Assembly: GCA_030770545.1 (NCBI GenBank)
Contig: CM061098.1
Coordinates: 2,084,001 to 2,148,000 of the forward strand
DNA length: 64,000 bases
Source of the DNA: Macropodus opercularis
Taxonomy: Eukaryota > Chordata > Actinopteri > Anabantiformes > Osphronemidae
Reading direction: 5' to 3'
A program made the position numbers and the translations under genes. The notes beneath the pieces were generated by a model. The model made no database searches. It saw only the letters and a program-made list of their open reading frames with translations, and was not told the origin of the DNA. Shown here piece after piece: positions 41,101 through 56,100 of this stretch. Each line of letters opens with the position of its first letter. Position 1 is the stretch's first letter.

Positions 41101-44100
41101 TCCTGGACCTGGTGGAAAAGCATCTAACGTACACAGTTGTATCGGGGCTAGAGCGGCTGTGCGCGGCGTGTCTGGCGTGTGCCGGTGTGTGTTCCTACCA
41201 GTCGGTGTGCACCGCCACATTGCTCACGGCGCAGTAGCCCGGATCCTGGTCGTCGCCACACAGGTCCACGGTCAGGGACGCGGCCTGCGGACGACAGAGG
41301 CACACGAACGTCACACGGGAAATTCTGTCAGAGCAGCTGAGAAGTCACTGTGTCAGATGAGCATTGATTCAGTCGGGAAAAGCAGCCACTTCTATTCTGA
41401 GTTAAACCACATTCTGCGACAGAGTCGTCCAGCGAAGTCTCCGTCGTCTGCTCCTTTTCCACATCCTGTTTTCAGCACAGTTCTCTGCCTTAATAGAACT
41501 TTATTGTGTGCACATCTTTAGGACGTAAAAACCCACGAGTGCGTGTCAGACTAAATATCTTCTCATGCACCGCAGCATTAACTGCGACTCCAGGATTCTG
41601 GTTCCACCCATTCATTTCTCAGTGACTATTTGTATAACTATGTCCTCCTATTCAATAGTTGCTGTGAGATCTGTCTACCACAAGGCATGCAGGCCAATTA
41701 TTTTTCATCAATCCATCACAGGAGTTGATGGGAGAGTGGCATAAAACTACATTGCAGCAAACATTTCCCATTTCCTGTTAATGGCACCAAAGCTTTTGCC
41801 CAGATGTGGCTTATTCTCTCCGCTCTGTGCCGCGAGGGGGAACGACCCTAATAGGAAAGGAAAGAAATGGGCTGGTGAGGAAACTGTGCAGAAAAGCGTG
41901 TGAGAGTGTTGAAAAACCAGGACAATGTTGCTCCACGTCTCGTCTTAAGTAAACACGGACCACACTGGCCCAAAACTCTCGTCTCGGAGAGCGCGACCCC
42001 CACCCAACACGCACACGTGCTGTGGTTCTCTTCAGTGGGTTCGAGTCTGATACGTGGACGCGTACACGGAACGAAATCAGAGTAGAAGGCGCATAAAAAA
42101 GAAAAGACAGCAACATAAAGGACGTCACAACCGCATGAACGTTTTGTGAATCAGAGGCTCCAGCTTTCACTGCCACAATGGGCTGGAGGGAGCATTCGTG
42201 TCAAGAACCCCCTTGTAAATTAATACCGAATGTAACACGAAAGGGTGAGGAGCGTGCTTTTGCTTGGCTGGAGGTCACAGCTGTCCCTGTGACGCATAGC
42301 AAGGGACCGTACAGCAGCGCTCTGTGTTGTGGTCCAGGCCAGAGCTTTAAGCACAAATAATTCAGCTAAGCAAAAGCTTGATGATTAGCTGATCAGCAGC
42401 CGCCAGAGTCTACGTGTGGGAACCTGAGGTTTGTTGTTTTTGCTTTAGTTTGGAACAAACCTTCTGATCTCTTGCCTGGATGTTTCTAGCTGAGATCATT
42501 CACTGTCACACTAATTGATTAATTAGTGATGTGTCACTTCACCAAAAAATCGATTCATTATTCTCTGGCACAGGAAAGTAATTTAAGCGTCGTGGCTTTA
42601 TTTTCTGTTTGTCTCCTTCACCTCTTGGAGTGTGATGATCGCTTTAGCGCCCCAGAGCTTCCCGTGGGACGTCGGACCGTTATACTTGACTCCTACTTTC
42701 CTGCTGCACATCTGCTTCTGATTTCTGTTTTGTTTTCTCGTTGTAATCTCACGGTACAGAAGACGTCGTATCTGCCCGTGTGAGGACGCTGATTGTGCCG
42801 GTTGAGCGGATCGAGCTGGTGCAGGTATGAGCCGATTGGAGTCTTCCGAATAACAGTTAACAACGCTGACTCTGAGTTGGTGGCCCACTGACATACTACA
42901 GCTAATAACCTCAAATGTTTATCTGAACATCCAGCCATTTTGACTGGCTGTGTACTGGCAGAACACGGTCTGGCCCTGCGCCGCTGACCTGGGAGACAAA
43001 TAGCTCCACATTTACTCTATTTCCCAATTAGGCTGATTGAGGTGGCGATGACGGTAATTACGGCCGTAACTTTATCTGTGAACGTTCTGTTCGCGGTGAT
43101 TACTTGGAAGCCTCGCGATCAAGCAGCGCACGAGCACGTCTGTGGTTTCCATCTGCTTTTGACATCGGCTCCGAGTTCGTGCGCAGGAACTGAGAGCAGA
43201 CCTCAAGCCTGACCACCAAAATGACCCACAGCACCTTCTGCAAACATAGCGATCGGGTTCGCTTTACACTGCCGGAGGGAGTTGGCACTTAGGGCACGAC
43301 ACTCTCACAGTTCTGTCTCATTCCTCAAACAGCCCCAACTTTCTCGGGGCACCGTGCTCGGACCGAAGCGCGCTTCTCAACGCGCGCCGCGTTCCTTTCC
43401 ATCTCGTCACGTCACCCTGCACCATCTCAAAACTGACAATTTAACGATTTTACCAGCTTCCTATGGAACTCCCAGTGCACGGTGGGAAATGACAGATTCG
43501 AAATCCAGCACGAGAGCTACACTGTAAAAGGTTTGACAGGGCCTGCTTGGACACTTTCCCTTATTCCTTTGCCACAGCATTGCTGGCAGGGAGAAGCCTC
43601 TCATTCAGAGCACAGCAGAATGTCAGACTGCAGGGCCATTTTAGATCATGTATTCTAAATTTCAGTGAGCAGTAAAATATAATTAGAAACCCTGAAAACC
43701 ATAAGCTGAGCTACCAGTTGTTTGGAGGAGTTTAATTATCATCTTATGGTGCAAAAAAGAGTATATGGCCAAAATTAGATGCAACGTTCTGCAGTAAAAG
43801 CCCAAATGCTATTTAACATGCAGCACACGTCCATGTGGTGCTTTTCAGACCCAGCAAAGCGTCTATGCCACTGAATAAAAATGCGTGATATGATACGATA
43901 TGATTACCCTTCGACACCCTTCATCTGCCACAGTGAAAATGGATGTTCTCACCATCCCAGCTCTCCTGGCAATGACTGTGTGGAACTGCCCATCAGAGAC
44001 TTTAATCATGGTCATCAGTTTATAGGTTCCGCTTCCCAAGTTGAAGGAAAAGCGCATCCGTCCCTCGAAGATCTCCAGAGCCAAGAACTCCGCCTTGTCT

Positions 44101-47100
44101 CCGGTCTGGTTGTCGTGGTTGTACATAAGCAGCGCGTTGCTCTGCAGGGTAGCAAACTTGATGTATATGTAGTTGTTGTTGGGATCCAGAGAAGGAAACT
44201 CCATGTAGGAGAGCTCCTCAAAGCCATAGCTGTTCAGCTCACAGTGTTTGCCGAAAACCCCTTTGGGACAGAATCAGAAGAGGAATGAGAGACAAAGCCA
44301 ACGAGTGACTCACGGTGCAGCTGTGATAAAAATACCCAGTAATACTGTATTTAGCGGTAACAGAGCAGATATCCCTGCTGTCAGATAATAATGTTACATC
44401 CCAGATTGGAGACTCGTTAATGACAATGGCAATACAATGCATGAAAAATGGAGACACAAAATGCTGTGACAGTGTCCACATTTGTTTAAGAAATTATGGA
44501 TCAGGAATGGAATAACTTTATTTTCTTCTGGGACGCTGCACATCTCAAATTGTCCATCTTGCTTTGCAATTTTCTTGCTAATGCCCCAACTTTCCTACTA
44601 TTACTTACCAAATGGACAATGACAGTAATATCCATCCAGCCGATTCTCACAGGAGCCGCCATTAAAACAAGGGTTACAGTCACAATGATTGATGATGGAA
44701 TCGCACGTTTTTCCTAAGTTCACAGAACAACACAAATTAAAATGGATGGGGTGGCGGACAACACAGGAAAACCCAGAGGAGGACACGCTTCGCTCTCCCC
44801 ACAGGCCAAGTCATGCAGACCTTTCATCACCTCACAGCTGAGAAAGGCACCACAAAAAACAGTCAGCCAACCTTCCGCCGAGTCTTAGTGTTGGTCAAAC
44901 GACCATAAACCACAGAACTGGAACGTGAACATTCACCTGCTTTGGAACAGTTTCAGAGATTTTAAACGTTAGCGGTGCAGGGTCCCATCACACTGGACCA
45001 TTTGTCAAGAGGTGACATCATTCAAAAAACATCTTGACATTTTCATAGGAAAAAAGAAATGATCTCATGCAGATTATTCTCACTAAGAGCAATCAGATTC
45101 AAACTCGTTGAAAGGTGGGGCTGTGTGTTTTTTAGCCGTGCAGAAAAACAATCACATATGGACAGAATCGAATATCGCAGTGACGACACTGATAACATAA
45201 ATAATATACTGGTGCAAAACAACCAATGTTTCAACAATGGTACAATAAAAAAGACTGACAATGAATTTCTGCAAATACGTTCAAGGCTGTAAATCCTGAG
45301 ACATGTTTCTTAATGGAGACAGATTCTGCTGCCAGAAAACCCAGCAGGGAAAACAGGAAGTTGGGGGTTCACTGTAAGGGCACGACAACTACTGTAAGTC
45401 AGTAGGTGCATTTCTTCAGGAGGGTCATTTATCTTGATGAAACCCAAAGATGTGTGGTCATTTGTTATCGTCGTAATAAAAAGGGACAGTAATGACTCGA
45501 CTTGAGGCAAATTGCCGGCTATGGCCTTTTAAAATGCCTTTCACATGCTGCAGTCAGCAGCTGGACATCGCACAGGAGACGACTGCAAGTAATTCCACTT
45601 AACATGCCCTCCCCCTTTATCAGCGGGTAATAATGTTGTGTATTCATTACATGTCCAAACTAAAAGGACTGATTGGATTTTTTTATAAAGCTACTCATTT
45701 GTCATACAACTCAAAACAGACCCAAATGAGAAATCCTTGATTAAAACAATCCTTCTGTACACAACTGGATTAGAAATGTGTCCGTGTGTGGTCAGAGCCG
45801 CTTGCACACGAAGGCACACAGTGTAATGTGATCCTGGTGAACTGTGCGTGGAGTCTACATGCAGGTCCTGACTGGGGTCAGCTTCGCATCATCCTTTTTA
45901 TTAAAGCAAACACAGCAGGCTGATACGCATTACAGCTAATACCCCACCACTAGAAACCCAAAATCCAAAGTATTTTTGTCAGCGATGCTGGTGTGCTACG
46001 GCTACGGCACCTCTTCACAGGCAAATATTTTCCTTGGACTCGAAAGCCATGTGTCTGAGAAATGTAAGGGGCAAAAAACGTAGTGACTTTAAAATGTGTG
46101 GTACCTGCAAAGCCGGATTTGCAGAGACAGTTGAAGCCACCGGGGAAGTTCTGGCACAGCGCCCCGTTCTTGCAGGGGTTTGAAAGGCATTCGTTGATGT
46201 CTCTCTCGCAGGCCATCCCAGTGAAACCTTCAGGGCAGGTGCAGGAGAAACCCCCCACCAGGTTGTGGCAAGTGCCACCGTTGTGGCAGGGCGATGGCTG
46301 GCACTCGTCGATGTCTGTCTCACACAGGGCTCCTGTGTAGCCAGGTCTGCAGCTGCAGGCATAGGGCTGCAGGGGGTGGTTGGACACGAGGATCACGGGG
46401 ACACTTTCCTCTGTTTTCATATCAGGGCCGACACTGAGACGCCTCTTGCAGCTGCCTCCGTTCTGGCACGGGTTACGCGTGCAAGGATCATGGTCCACCG
46501 CATCTATTTGCACCCCACTCTGTCTATATAAAATGTCTTTGATACTCTGGAAGAATGTGGCCACGCCGCTGGGGTTGACATATTGTCCGTGGCCCCGTTT
46601 CACAGCTGCCATCAGGAAAGTCTGATTGTTGAGCTCAAATGCTCCGTAGAGCAACACCCCCGTGCCCAGTCCAGCGAGCTGAGAGTTGGCAATTCGTAAG
46701 AAGCTGAGGTAGTGGTTGGTGAGGAAGTCCTTGACTCCTGGAGAGTTGAGTCGGATGAGTATGCTGTTGTCCACCGTGGCATTTGTGAAGCCCAAGAACA
46801 GGACTCGAGCCGTGTTGCTGACTGGACCGTGGACGCCGTCGCTGCTACGGATTGTTAGGTCAAACGTTCCATCTGTCGAGCGTGACTTCGAGTTAAGGCT
46901 GCAGGTTCCAGGTGGGATACTAAACAGACCAGAGGATGGAGGAATGAGAGAGCAGTGAAACCTGTCCTCAACGTCTGGGTCTTGGGGTTTGACGTCTCCC
47001 AAAGAACCTCCAGGAAACATGTTTCCAAAGTAGTGGACATAGATTTCCATGGACCTTGGCTCTGATGGGTTGTCATTCTGATCATTTATTTTGACATGGA

Positions 47101-50100
47101 TGGTTCCTGTAGATGACATTTGAGGCACACCAGAGTCCTTGATCACGACAGAGAGGTAGAAGTCGCCAATCTGCTCTCTGTCAATCTCCCGACTGGTGGT
47201 TAACGCTCCAGCTGGACTCACGCTGAAGTAGCTGTTGGCTGATCCAGAACTGAGGAGGCTGTACTGGAAAGGGCCTCGGTTGGGTGGTAGATCTGGGTCA
47301 GAGGCCGTTAGAGTTGTGACTGCAGTGCCGGCTCTCTGGTTCTCCATTACCTCAGCATAAGCAGTTGTCAGAGTTGGACCGTTATCGTTGATATCTTCCA
47401 GATTCACAATCACAGTGGTGCTTCCGGTTGCAGGAGGCGTGCCAGTATCCACGGCAACAACGGTCAGCGTATACACAGGAGTTGTTTCTCTGTCCAGCTC
47501 TGCAGCCACAGACACTTGACCAGTTTTGGGATTGATAGTGAAAACATTTTTGTCAGACTCCGGAGCAATGGAGTAAGAAAATCTGCTCCAGCTCGGCACG
47601 GAGTCCGAGTCCTCAGCACTCACGAAGGTAACAAGACCACCCACCGTGAGACCTTCACTGACCTGCACGTCATACAGTTCCTGGGTGAAAACAGGGGGAT
47701 CGTTGGCGTCCAGAATCGTAATGTTCACAAACACTTCATCGATATCTGCCCCGCGGATGCTTCCTGCGTTCTTGGCCAGCACTTTCAGTGAAATCTTCTC
47801 CTCTTTCTCACGGTCTAGATTACCTGTGACATAAATCTGGCCAGTTTTCTTATTAATGCCAAAGCCTTTGTCTCTGCTCTTCCCAAAAATGAGGTAGTAA
47901 ACCACTCCATCGTCTCCTTGGTCTCGATCACTGGCGAACACTTCCCCGACCACTGTGCCTTTTGGAGCAGCTTCAGAGATTTCAAAGTAGTACTGTTTGG
48001 AGACAAAGCGGGGTACGTATTCATTGGCTCCCTTGAGCTGAATGTTGACATTGGCGAAACTGCAGCGCTCCTCGTCTGGGACATTGAAAGCCTTTACTGT
48101 TAAATGGTAGACCTGCTTAGCCTCATAATCCAAGAAGCCCTGGGTGGTGATGGTGCCCGTGTTGGGGTCAATAACAAAGAGATCACTGTCTGATGACTGT
48201 ATCACATAAGCCATGACAGCGTTAGCTCCAGAGTCTCGGTCTGTCGCATTCAGTTTGACCACAGTGGTGCCACTCGGAACGTTCTCCTGCACAACGGGGA
48301 AGTATTCCTCAGGCTCAAACAGAGGAGGGTTGTCATTCACATCCGTCACATGCACTGTGACTGAAACATAGCCTGTTTTTGCAATCCAGCCCCCATCAGT
48401 CGCTGAAACTTTAAGCTCATGCCGCTGCGTCTCCTCAAAGTCCAGAGGGTGAGCGAGGGATAACACTCCAGTTCTACTATTAAGTGCAAACAGGCCCTTG
48501 TCATTACCTGAAGTAATATTGTACGTGATAAGGCCGTTCATGTCTTTATCTTTGTCTCTGGCAGACAGGGTTCGTACTGCAGTCCCCACAGCAAGGCTTT
48601 CAGGTACAGTGGCTGAGATTTGGCTTTGAGAGAACTCAGGTGTGTGGTGGTTTTCCTCCGTGACGGCAATCCACACTGATGTCCGCGCTGACAAAGGAGG
48701 ATTTCCTTTATCGCTCGCTGTGAGATCGATGTGGAACATCTTATTCATGTCGGACGTGAGGGAGGAGGCCACAGTAATCCATCCACTTAGTTTATCTAGC
48801 TTGAATTTAGTAGAGCTGTTTCCGCCTGTTATCAAATACTCCACCTCAGAATTAAGGCCGAAGTCTTTTCTGTCATGAGCTGCGACCCTGATGAGTTTAG
48901 TGCCAACCTTGACACTTTTAGTGACAGGAGTAAAATAGCTGGGAGATTCAAACTCTGGAGGATTATCGTTGCTATCTACAATATTTACTATTACTGTCGT
49001 CTCACTCATCAGGGGCTTGACTGCGCGGTCGGAGGCTGTGACAATGAAGCTGTGGCGGTTTATATTTATACTGCTGGCACCTGTTGAGTTCTGATATATT
49101 AACTGCTGCTTCACAAATATCTCCCCAGAGCTGGCATTAATTCTGAAATAGTCCGACTGCGACCGGATGAAATAAAAAATCTTTCCGTTGAAACCCTCGT
49201 CGGGGTCTGTGGCCGACACCCGTGTGACCAGCGAGCCCACCTCAGTGAGCTCGGGGTGGTCCAGGTAGTAGGAGGGCCGACTGAATCTGGGCGCGTTGTC
49301 GTTGACATCGGTGACAAAAACCGTGACGTCCGTGCTCACGGTCCAACCGGAGTCGTGAGCCGACACCTTGACTATGTAATGGTCGGTGTCTTCTCTGTTA
49401 AGCGGCCTACTTATCGTTATGTCTCCCGTGTTTGGATTGATGCTGAACGGCAGGCTGGTGTCTGTAATCGAATATCGGCTGACGGCGTTTGAGCCAGCAT
49501 CCTCGTCTGTGGTGGTCACTCGGGTCACGGTGTAACCCACCGGGGCATTTTCAGCCACGGTGGCGCTGAAGATCTTTGAAAATCTGGGGGCGTTATCGTT
49601 TACATCCAATACGCTGATTACTACTTTAACCACTGTGCTTTTCTGTGGCGACCCACGGTCGGTGGCTTTGACTTTCAGAGCGTACTGCGCCACCTTCTCC
49701 CGATCCAGCGGCCTGGTGGTTCGTATTTCGCCGGTTGCCCGGTTGATGTTGAAACTATTCTCCTTGTTGCCATCGATGACGGCGTATTCCAGCTGCCCAT
49801 TAGGTCCGCTGTCTAGATCAACAGCAGACACCATCAGCACCCGCTGAGGTGACATATTCTCCAGTATCTCAGCTTGGAAGGGATCCTTGTCGAACACTGG
49901 GTGATTGTCATTTACGTCAAGCACAGTGATTTCCACTTTTTCATATGAAGAATACGGTGGAAAGCCCTGATCTCTGGCCTCAATCCACAGAACGTACTTC
50001 TGAATGTGTTCATAATCCAGCGGGTGTCTGATTGACAGTTCGCCTGATAGCTGGTCAATATGAAAGGCATTGTCAAGGTTTCCACTGGCAATGTAATAGG

Positions 50101-53100
50101 ACAGAGGCCCACTCCTCATAGAGGACCCAGTCACGGTTGTAACGATGTGATTCGTCGGCTGACTCTCGGGGAACGTGAACGTGTGCTCCTTCAGCTTGAT
50201 GACGGGAAAGTTTCCCCCGGTGACAAAGCGCACGGTCACGGTGGTCGTGTCCGTCTTGGGGTTGGCGCCGCCGTCTTTCACCCGGACGGTCAGGGTCACT
50301 TCTGAGCTACCAGTCAGTTTCTCATTGGCAGTGATGGCGCCTCTGACGGGGTCGATCTTGAATTTCTCAGAGTTCCGGCCCATTAGAGAATAGTGCAGCT
50401 GAGCGTTGGACCCAGAGTCCTCATCAGTGACAGTCACAGCAAAGACCAGGGACCCTGGACACGAGATGAGAATAGATCAGAATGAAAAGGCTCCATGTGT
50501 CAGAAAGAGCTCAGATAGTACTTCATGTAATTAATAAACCTATAAATGTGAGTAAAACAGGAGTTCAGCAAACGTTAAAAAGCACCTTAACTACGTGTCA
50601 TTAACGCAAAGCCTGACCTGCTCCAGTGGAGGCGGGGATGTGGGTGACGTAGGGGTGGTGGTGGAAGCGTGGAGGGTTATCGTTGATGTCGGCCACCGTC
50701 ACGGACACAGTGGCCGAGCTGGACAAGCCTTCGGGCTGCCCCCCATCTGTTGCCACTACCAGCAGCTGGTAATTGGCTCTGTCTTCTCGGTCCAACAGGG
50801 AGCTGGTGATAATCTGCCCTGTAGCTGGGTTGATGGAGAACTGGCCGTGTCCTCCGGTCAGGCTGTAGCTGGAGGACAGAAAAAGAAGGTTACGTTTCAC
50901 TCTGGGTCAGAGGGTTTGCTGCATTAGGACGTAAAATCCTCTCCTCGTGTCCAACACGGGGCGAGAGGCCAACTCAACAGTGTGTTTGTGCTGCTTTCTT
51001 GAAAACCTGATTCTTTCTGCCCTGCATTTCCTTCACAGTGTGAGCTATAGAGGCGCTGTTTCAAACGTGTTCAACAATGGTTCCATACTGCACAGACATC
51101 AGATCCGTACGTTAACTGCTGCTTCATGTTCTACCATCAGCACCGTGTTCGGCCGCACGGCTCACACAGCAAAGCCTGCTCCCATTTACTTCATGTATTA
51201 CAATCAGCCTTTTTCAAATTCACGAAAAATCGAATACAACAAATCAAAAATGAATTTTTATACACAACCTAAGCTCGTCAGGGCCGAGAGTCGCACTCTT
51301 TGGCTTTCAGCTACTATCGTGTTTCTCCCTGCGCCTCCCGAGTCTCCATCAGCACCCAGACATAAATGTAAACTGACACATACATGTACACACCAGTGCA
51401 TATTTTCTAAAGGCTTCTTGCAGTAATGCGATGACAAATCACGGAGCAACGTGTGAAAGCACAGTGGAGGCGAAGCTTGTTTGGACATCGTTATGAACAC
51501 AAACTGTCCACAGATGCTGGTGGCGTCAACACTGTCCAGAGACGGGTCCAGGGTCCAGGCTTGCACATAATCAGCTGTGAGAATCTAACTAATATCTGTA
51601 GGTAACCAGTTCTGGTGTCCATTAAGGGCCCCTGGAACCCCTGATGGGCACAACTCGTTCTGTCATAGACAATTAACGTCCTCATTACCATGTTTTGGGA
51701 AAGTGGAGCACACTGCGGTACCCCCCAGTGTGGGCCCAGTGGGGCACTGCGAAGAGAGGAGGGGTCGGACCTGAGTCAGCGTCCAACTTGAGAGAGACCG
51801 ACCAGTAGCTCTTACAAGCTTCCCCGTGGAGGGGCTGCGAGTGTGAAAAGGCTGCTGTCCAGCCTTGGAATAGCAGCCTAAACAATGACTTTGGGTGTTG
51901 ATTAAAACTCTCTGCCTAAATTCCTGTCAACAATTGCAACACCGGCCTGGAATTTCACAGAGCTGGTGATGAGGCACAATGCTCCGCTGCAGCCAAAACC
52001 TGGTGGTGTATGGCCTGAAAGAATATTTTCACACCAGGGAATCAAAGCAAACTAAAACTGACCTGATTACTCACAGGGGTCATGGAAACTACACAGAGTG
52101 ACACAAATCTCTTCTGAATAGTCAAAGAAAAGAAAACCTCATCGGTAACAATACACACGGACGATTTCATTCCTGCACGAAGCTGTCATAGAAAGAACCA
52201 TTTCAAATAAACCTTCAGTGCAAATTGTCCACTGTTTCCTACAGAAGTCCCTGGAAAATCAACCTCTGAGGTCATTTCTGCTTTATCATTGTTTCCATTC
52301 TCTGTTTCTGCTTCTTCTGTCTTTGTGCTGTCATTTAAGGTTGAGGCAGTAATGAAATCTACAAAGGAAATTTGAATGCAGTTATAAAAAAATGTGGTTT
52401 TGTTTTCAAGACAAACATTTTTGTTAGTAAGTCCATTACTTTACTGTCTCATCGGTACCTTATGACGCCGTTGACGCCCGCGTCTGCATCCGAGCTGTTC
52501 ACCAGTAACACGTCTGTCCCCGTCGGGGCGTCCTCCGTGATGGTGGTGTGGAAGGTGGACGAGGTGAAAACAGGCACGTTATCGTTCACGTCGTCCACCA
52601 GAACCGTTACCGTGCCCGTTCCACTGAGAGACGGAGAACCTGGAGAGGCAGGAGCAGAAATGCAGGTCATGCGTGACGGGAGCAGTTCACGAGTCACGTT
52701 CAGCCATTACTCTTTACTCGGCCGTCCCGAACGTGCAGGTTTCACTACCTGACGGGTCATGGACGCGCTAGTCGGACTGTTTTGACGTGACTTGTCGTGT
52801 GCAGCGAGACGCGAATTCCTCAGTCGCTGCATTTCATTGAAGGGAATGTCACCGGTTTGGGTTTCTAATCGGCTGCGCTGCCACATCAACACACATCAGC
52901 ACAGAACACATCAAAAGGACTCAATTTCTCTGAAACCCAATCTTTCAGTCGTCCTTCCTGGGGTCCTGGACACTCATAGATTGAATCTCCGCAGTGAGGC
53001 ATCTATTTTAAGGTGCATGGCACTGGGTAAGTAAGCCGGAGGAGTCGGAGCGAGGAGAAGTGCTATTTTCAGCAGAAATTCTGCCGTTTTCATGCCAGAG

Positions 53101-56100
53101 CGGGCGACGGTACGAGGCTCGCTGGGCCCCGGGGGACGGATTTAAATCAATAGCAGATGAAAACGAGCTGCAATGCAGAAAAACCTGAGCAGGGAAAAAA
53201 GAGATTTCGACATCTGTCTTACTTGAGCTGGAACTCACACACGAGCACAAGCACAAATTCTGTCTTATAACTTGGAAGCCACCACAGAGAGTTTGGGGAC
53301 AGCTTTAAAGGCCTTAAGTGTCTTAAGCTGATTTGCATTTGTTTGCATTGTTTATGAGGACAGAAAGCAGCAGAGGATTGAGGAAAGCTGTGATCTACGC
53401 GCTGTACGAGCCACTTTTCTCACCTCTAGCGTGTAGATGTTCCCTCCTGCTGCTCTCTTCAGGAATCTATGTGAATATGTGCCAACTATACCCCCCCCAC
53501 CCAAAAATGTGTACTCAGCTGTTGAAAACATCAGATGCTTGAACTGGTGTACAGCGAGGGCCTGGATTAATAAGAGATAATAAAAAAACATTTGGATGCA
53601 GGCCATCAAAATTCTCTGTGCAAAATCAAAACATAACAAATCTGAGAGAAGATGGTGCCGAGGGTCAGAGAATAAAGCTTGAGGGAGACTGCGGCTCTGT
53701 AGCTTAGCCAGCGTGGATTATCTTAGAAAGAGGAGAAAATCAGGGCAACATGCTCATTATACTTGAGCCAATTACTCTCATTTGGAAGTCAAATGAAAGA
53801 TCTTCCCCTCAGAATTCTCCTGTTGATAAAATCTCTCTGTTTTGCCAGATCGCAAGTCTCTGCAAGAAACTTAAGCAGCACAAAGAAACGTTTGGCTGTT
53901 ACGCACATTAACATGCGGCAAAGTGGGTCAATCAAAACACTCGCTGCTCATCCAGACAGAACTTCAGGTTCAGAATGGACGATGCCACTGCAGCGACCTT
54001 TATTTTTAACCCTTGCATCTACCCAGCTGTCTAAACTGTGTGACGCATTTAGTTTGCAGTGACTCAGACCTTACACACAGAATGTGCTCTTTAAACAGGG
54101 TTACAGCGACTGAAGCGTCCTCGAGTAAGAAATAACATCCCCTACAAGTTAAGCAGCTGCCGTTAAGTTGCTGACACCAAACTGCGACCTGCTCGTGGGC
54201 AGAGAGCAGAGAGACACTTCCCTAACTGAGATCAGCGAATCTGAAGATTATGGTGGGGTTTGGGGACCACAGCTCCTTTCAGGGGATTCCGCATCAAATG
54301 AGGTTCGAGATAGTTTACTGCAACATCACTTCACTGCCTGGCTCCATTACAATAAACAGAGCTTCGACATTAGGCTTGTCATGTTCTCCTATTTTTTCTG
54401 GTCAGAACAGAAGTGGCTAACATGCACAGTCAGAATAAACACAGCTGAATTCCAGGAGCAAAATAAATGATACAAACAGAGGTAACAGTAAACAGTCTTT
54501 AAACCCAAAAGAGACCCAGAAACCATGCGACGCTAATCACCTCAGTGATTCATTACCGACATGAGTCACGCTCTCTGCAGTTTTAGCGAAGCCTTTTTAA
54601 GAATCCAGTGTTTATAACCAAATACAGGCAAAGTTGCATTTTGAGGTGATTATGTATTTCCACCTTTACAAATATTTGTGATTAAGAGATAAACACAATA
54701 CTCCAAAATCACTGGCCATTTACGCAGGGACATATGACGACAAATGTGGTGTGAAACGCGAAGAGCAGAAATACAATCCAAGTGGAAAACGTAAACTGTG
54801 GTGCGCAGTTTAGGCAGCATCAAGTCAGCACTGATGTGTGGCTAAGCGCTCAAACAGCGGGATTACCTAATACCTAATCATCCTGCTCGACTGAAGCCGT
54901 CTCATCTGCGTCACACGTTCAGATGCGCAACGTGAACGAATTGACAGGTCATCGTTCGGGAGGTTGACATGGCAACAGATTAGCGCAGCTACTGATCCTC
55001 TTAATTGAAGAGCGATCCAAGTCTGTGCGACGTCGCCAAGTTAACCAGGCAAACTGTGTTTGACAGGCGGCAACTGGCTAAGACGGTTGTTGATCAAAGA
55101 TGTTCTCAGAGAGCTGGAGCTGCTGGGCTGATAAGTGGCTCCGTCTACCATTACCTCACTCATCTGTTTCTGAATATCATGCCAGCGACTTTATTTCTCT
55201 GAACTCAATCTGCCTCAGTCGCTGCTTTGCAGAAGCATTGTTTGGCCACTAACGGCGGAAGCGGCGGAGGAAAGCAGCCCTGCGTGAGTGAATGTCTGCG
55301 TGCGTGTGGAGCACGTCGACCTCCTTCCAGGCTTTTCACTTCCGGCCAGGACGTCACGTCACAACCTGTTTACTGCCTTGGGAGAACGAACAGTTCTCCA
55401 TCGCTCCTGTGACCCCTGGAGCACAGGCCACAAAGCGGCTAATTTTTAATTGGCCAGGAGCAAACACACATTCAGAGAGCGATTAAACTACACTGGCCCT
55501 GATGCTCGTCTGCGTGACCCTGGCGCTGCGCTGACAGGTGTGGGTACCTACGCTTTTTTTGGCGGCGCGGCTCTCGCAGCGTGATGCGCCTCGCTGCAGC
55601 TTCAGGACGTGCCTCTCAGCCTCCTGGGGCTCAGTCATATCACATATCCCCTGGCAGCTGTTTCTCCCAAAACCTGCTGCTCATTGTGTAAATAGTTCAG
55701 ATCTATCTTGTTACATCATGTGCGCTGACAGATTTAGTCAACGCGGTCGGATGCAAATGTCTGTACAGTAAGCAACGGTGATTTTAAATAGTTAGTTACG
55801 GTGACTGTGAAATAACTGGGTCAGAATCACAGCTGAGCACGTCGTCTGTTTCCGATTCTGAAATGTCCTCCAGGAACCGTACCTGCAATAGACCACAGAG
55901 CACTTTGTTATAGTCAAACTAGCCTTCAACTGCTCTTTTAGGAGGGAGTGACTCAACGGGAGAGGAATGCTCTCCAAGAGTCCTTTTAAATGCCAGCATC
56001 TCCTCCACGCAGGCCTCACTGGAATCTGGCAAAGCTCAGGAAATAGCGTCAGGGTCAGCGATTGCGATGAGCGCAGCCGAGGCTGGTGTCACCTTGTACG

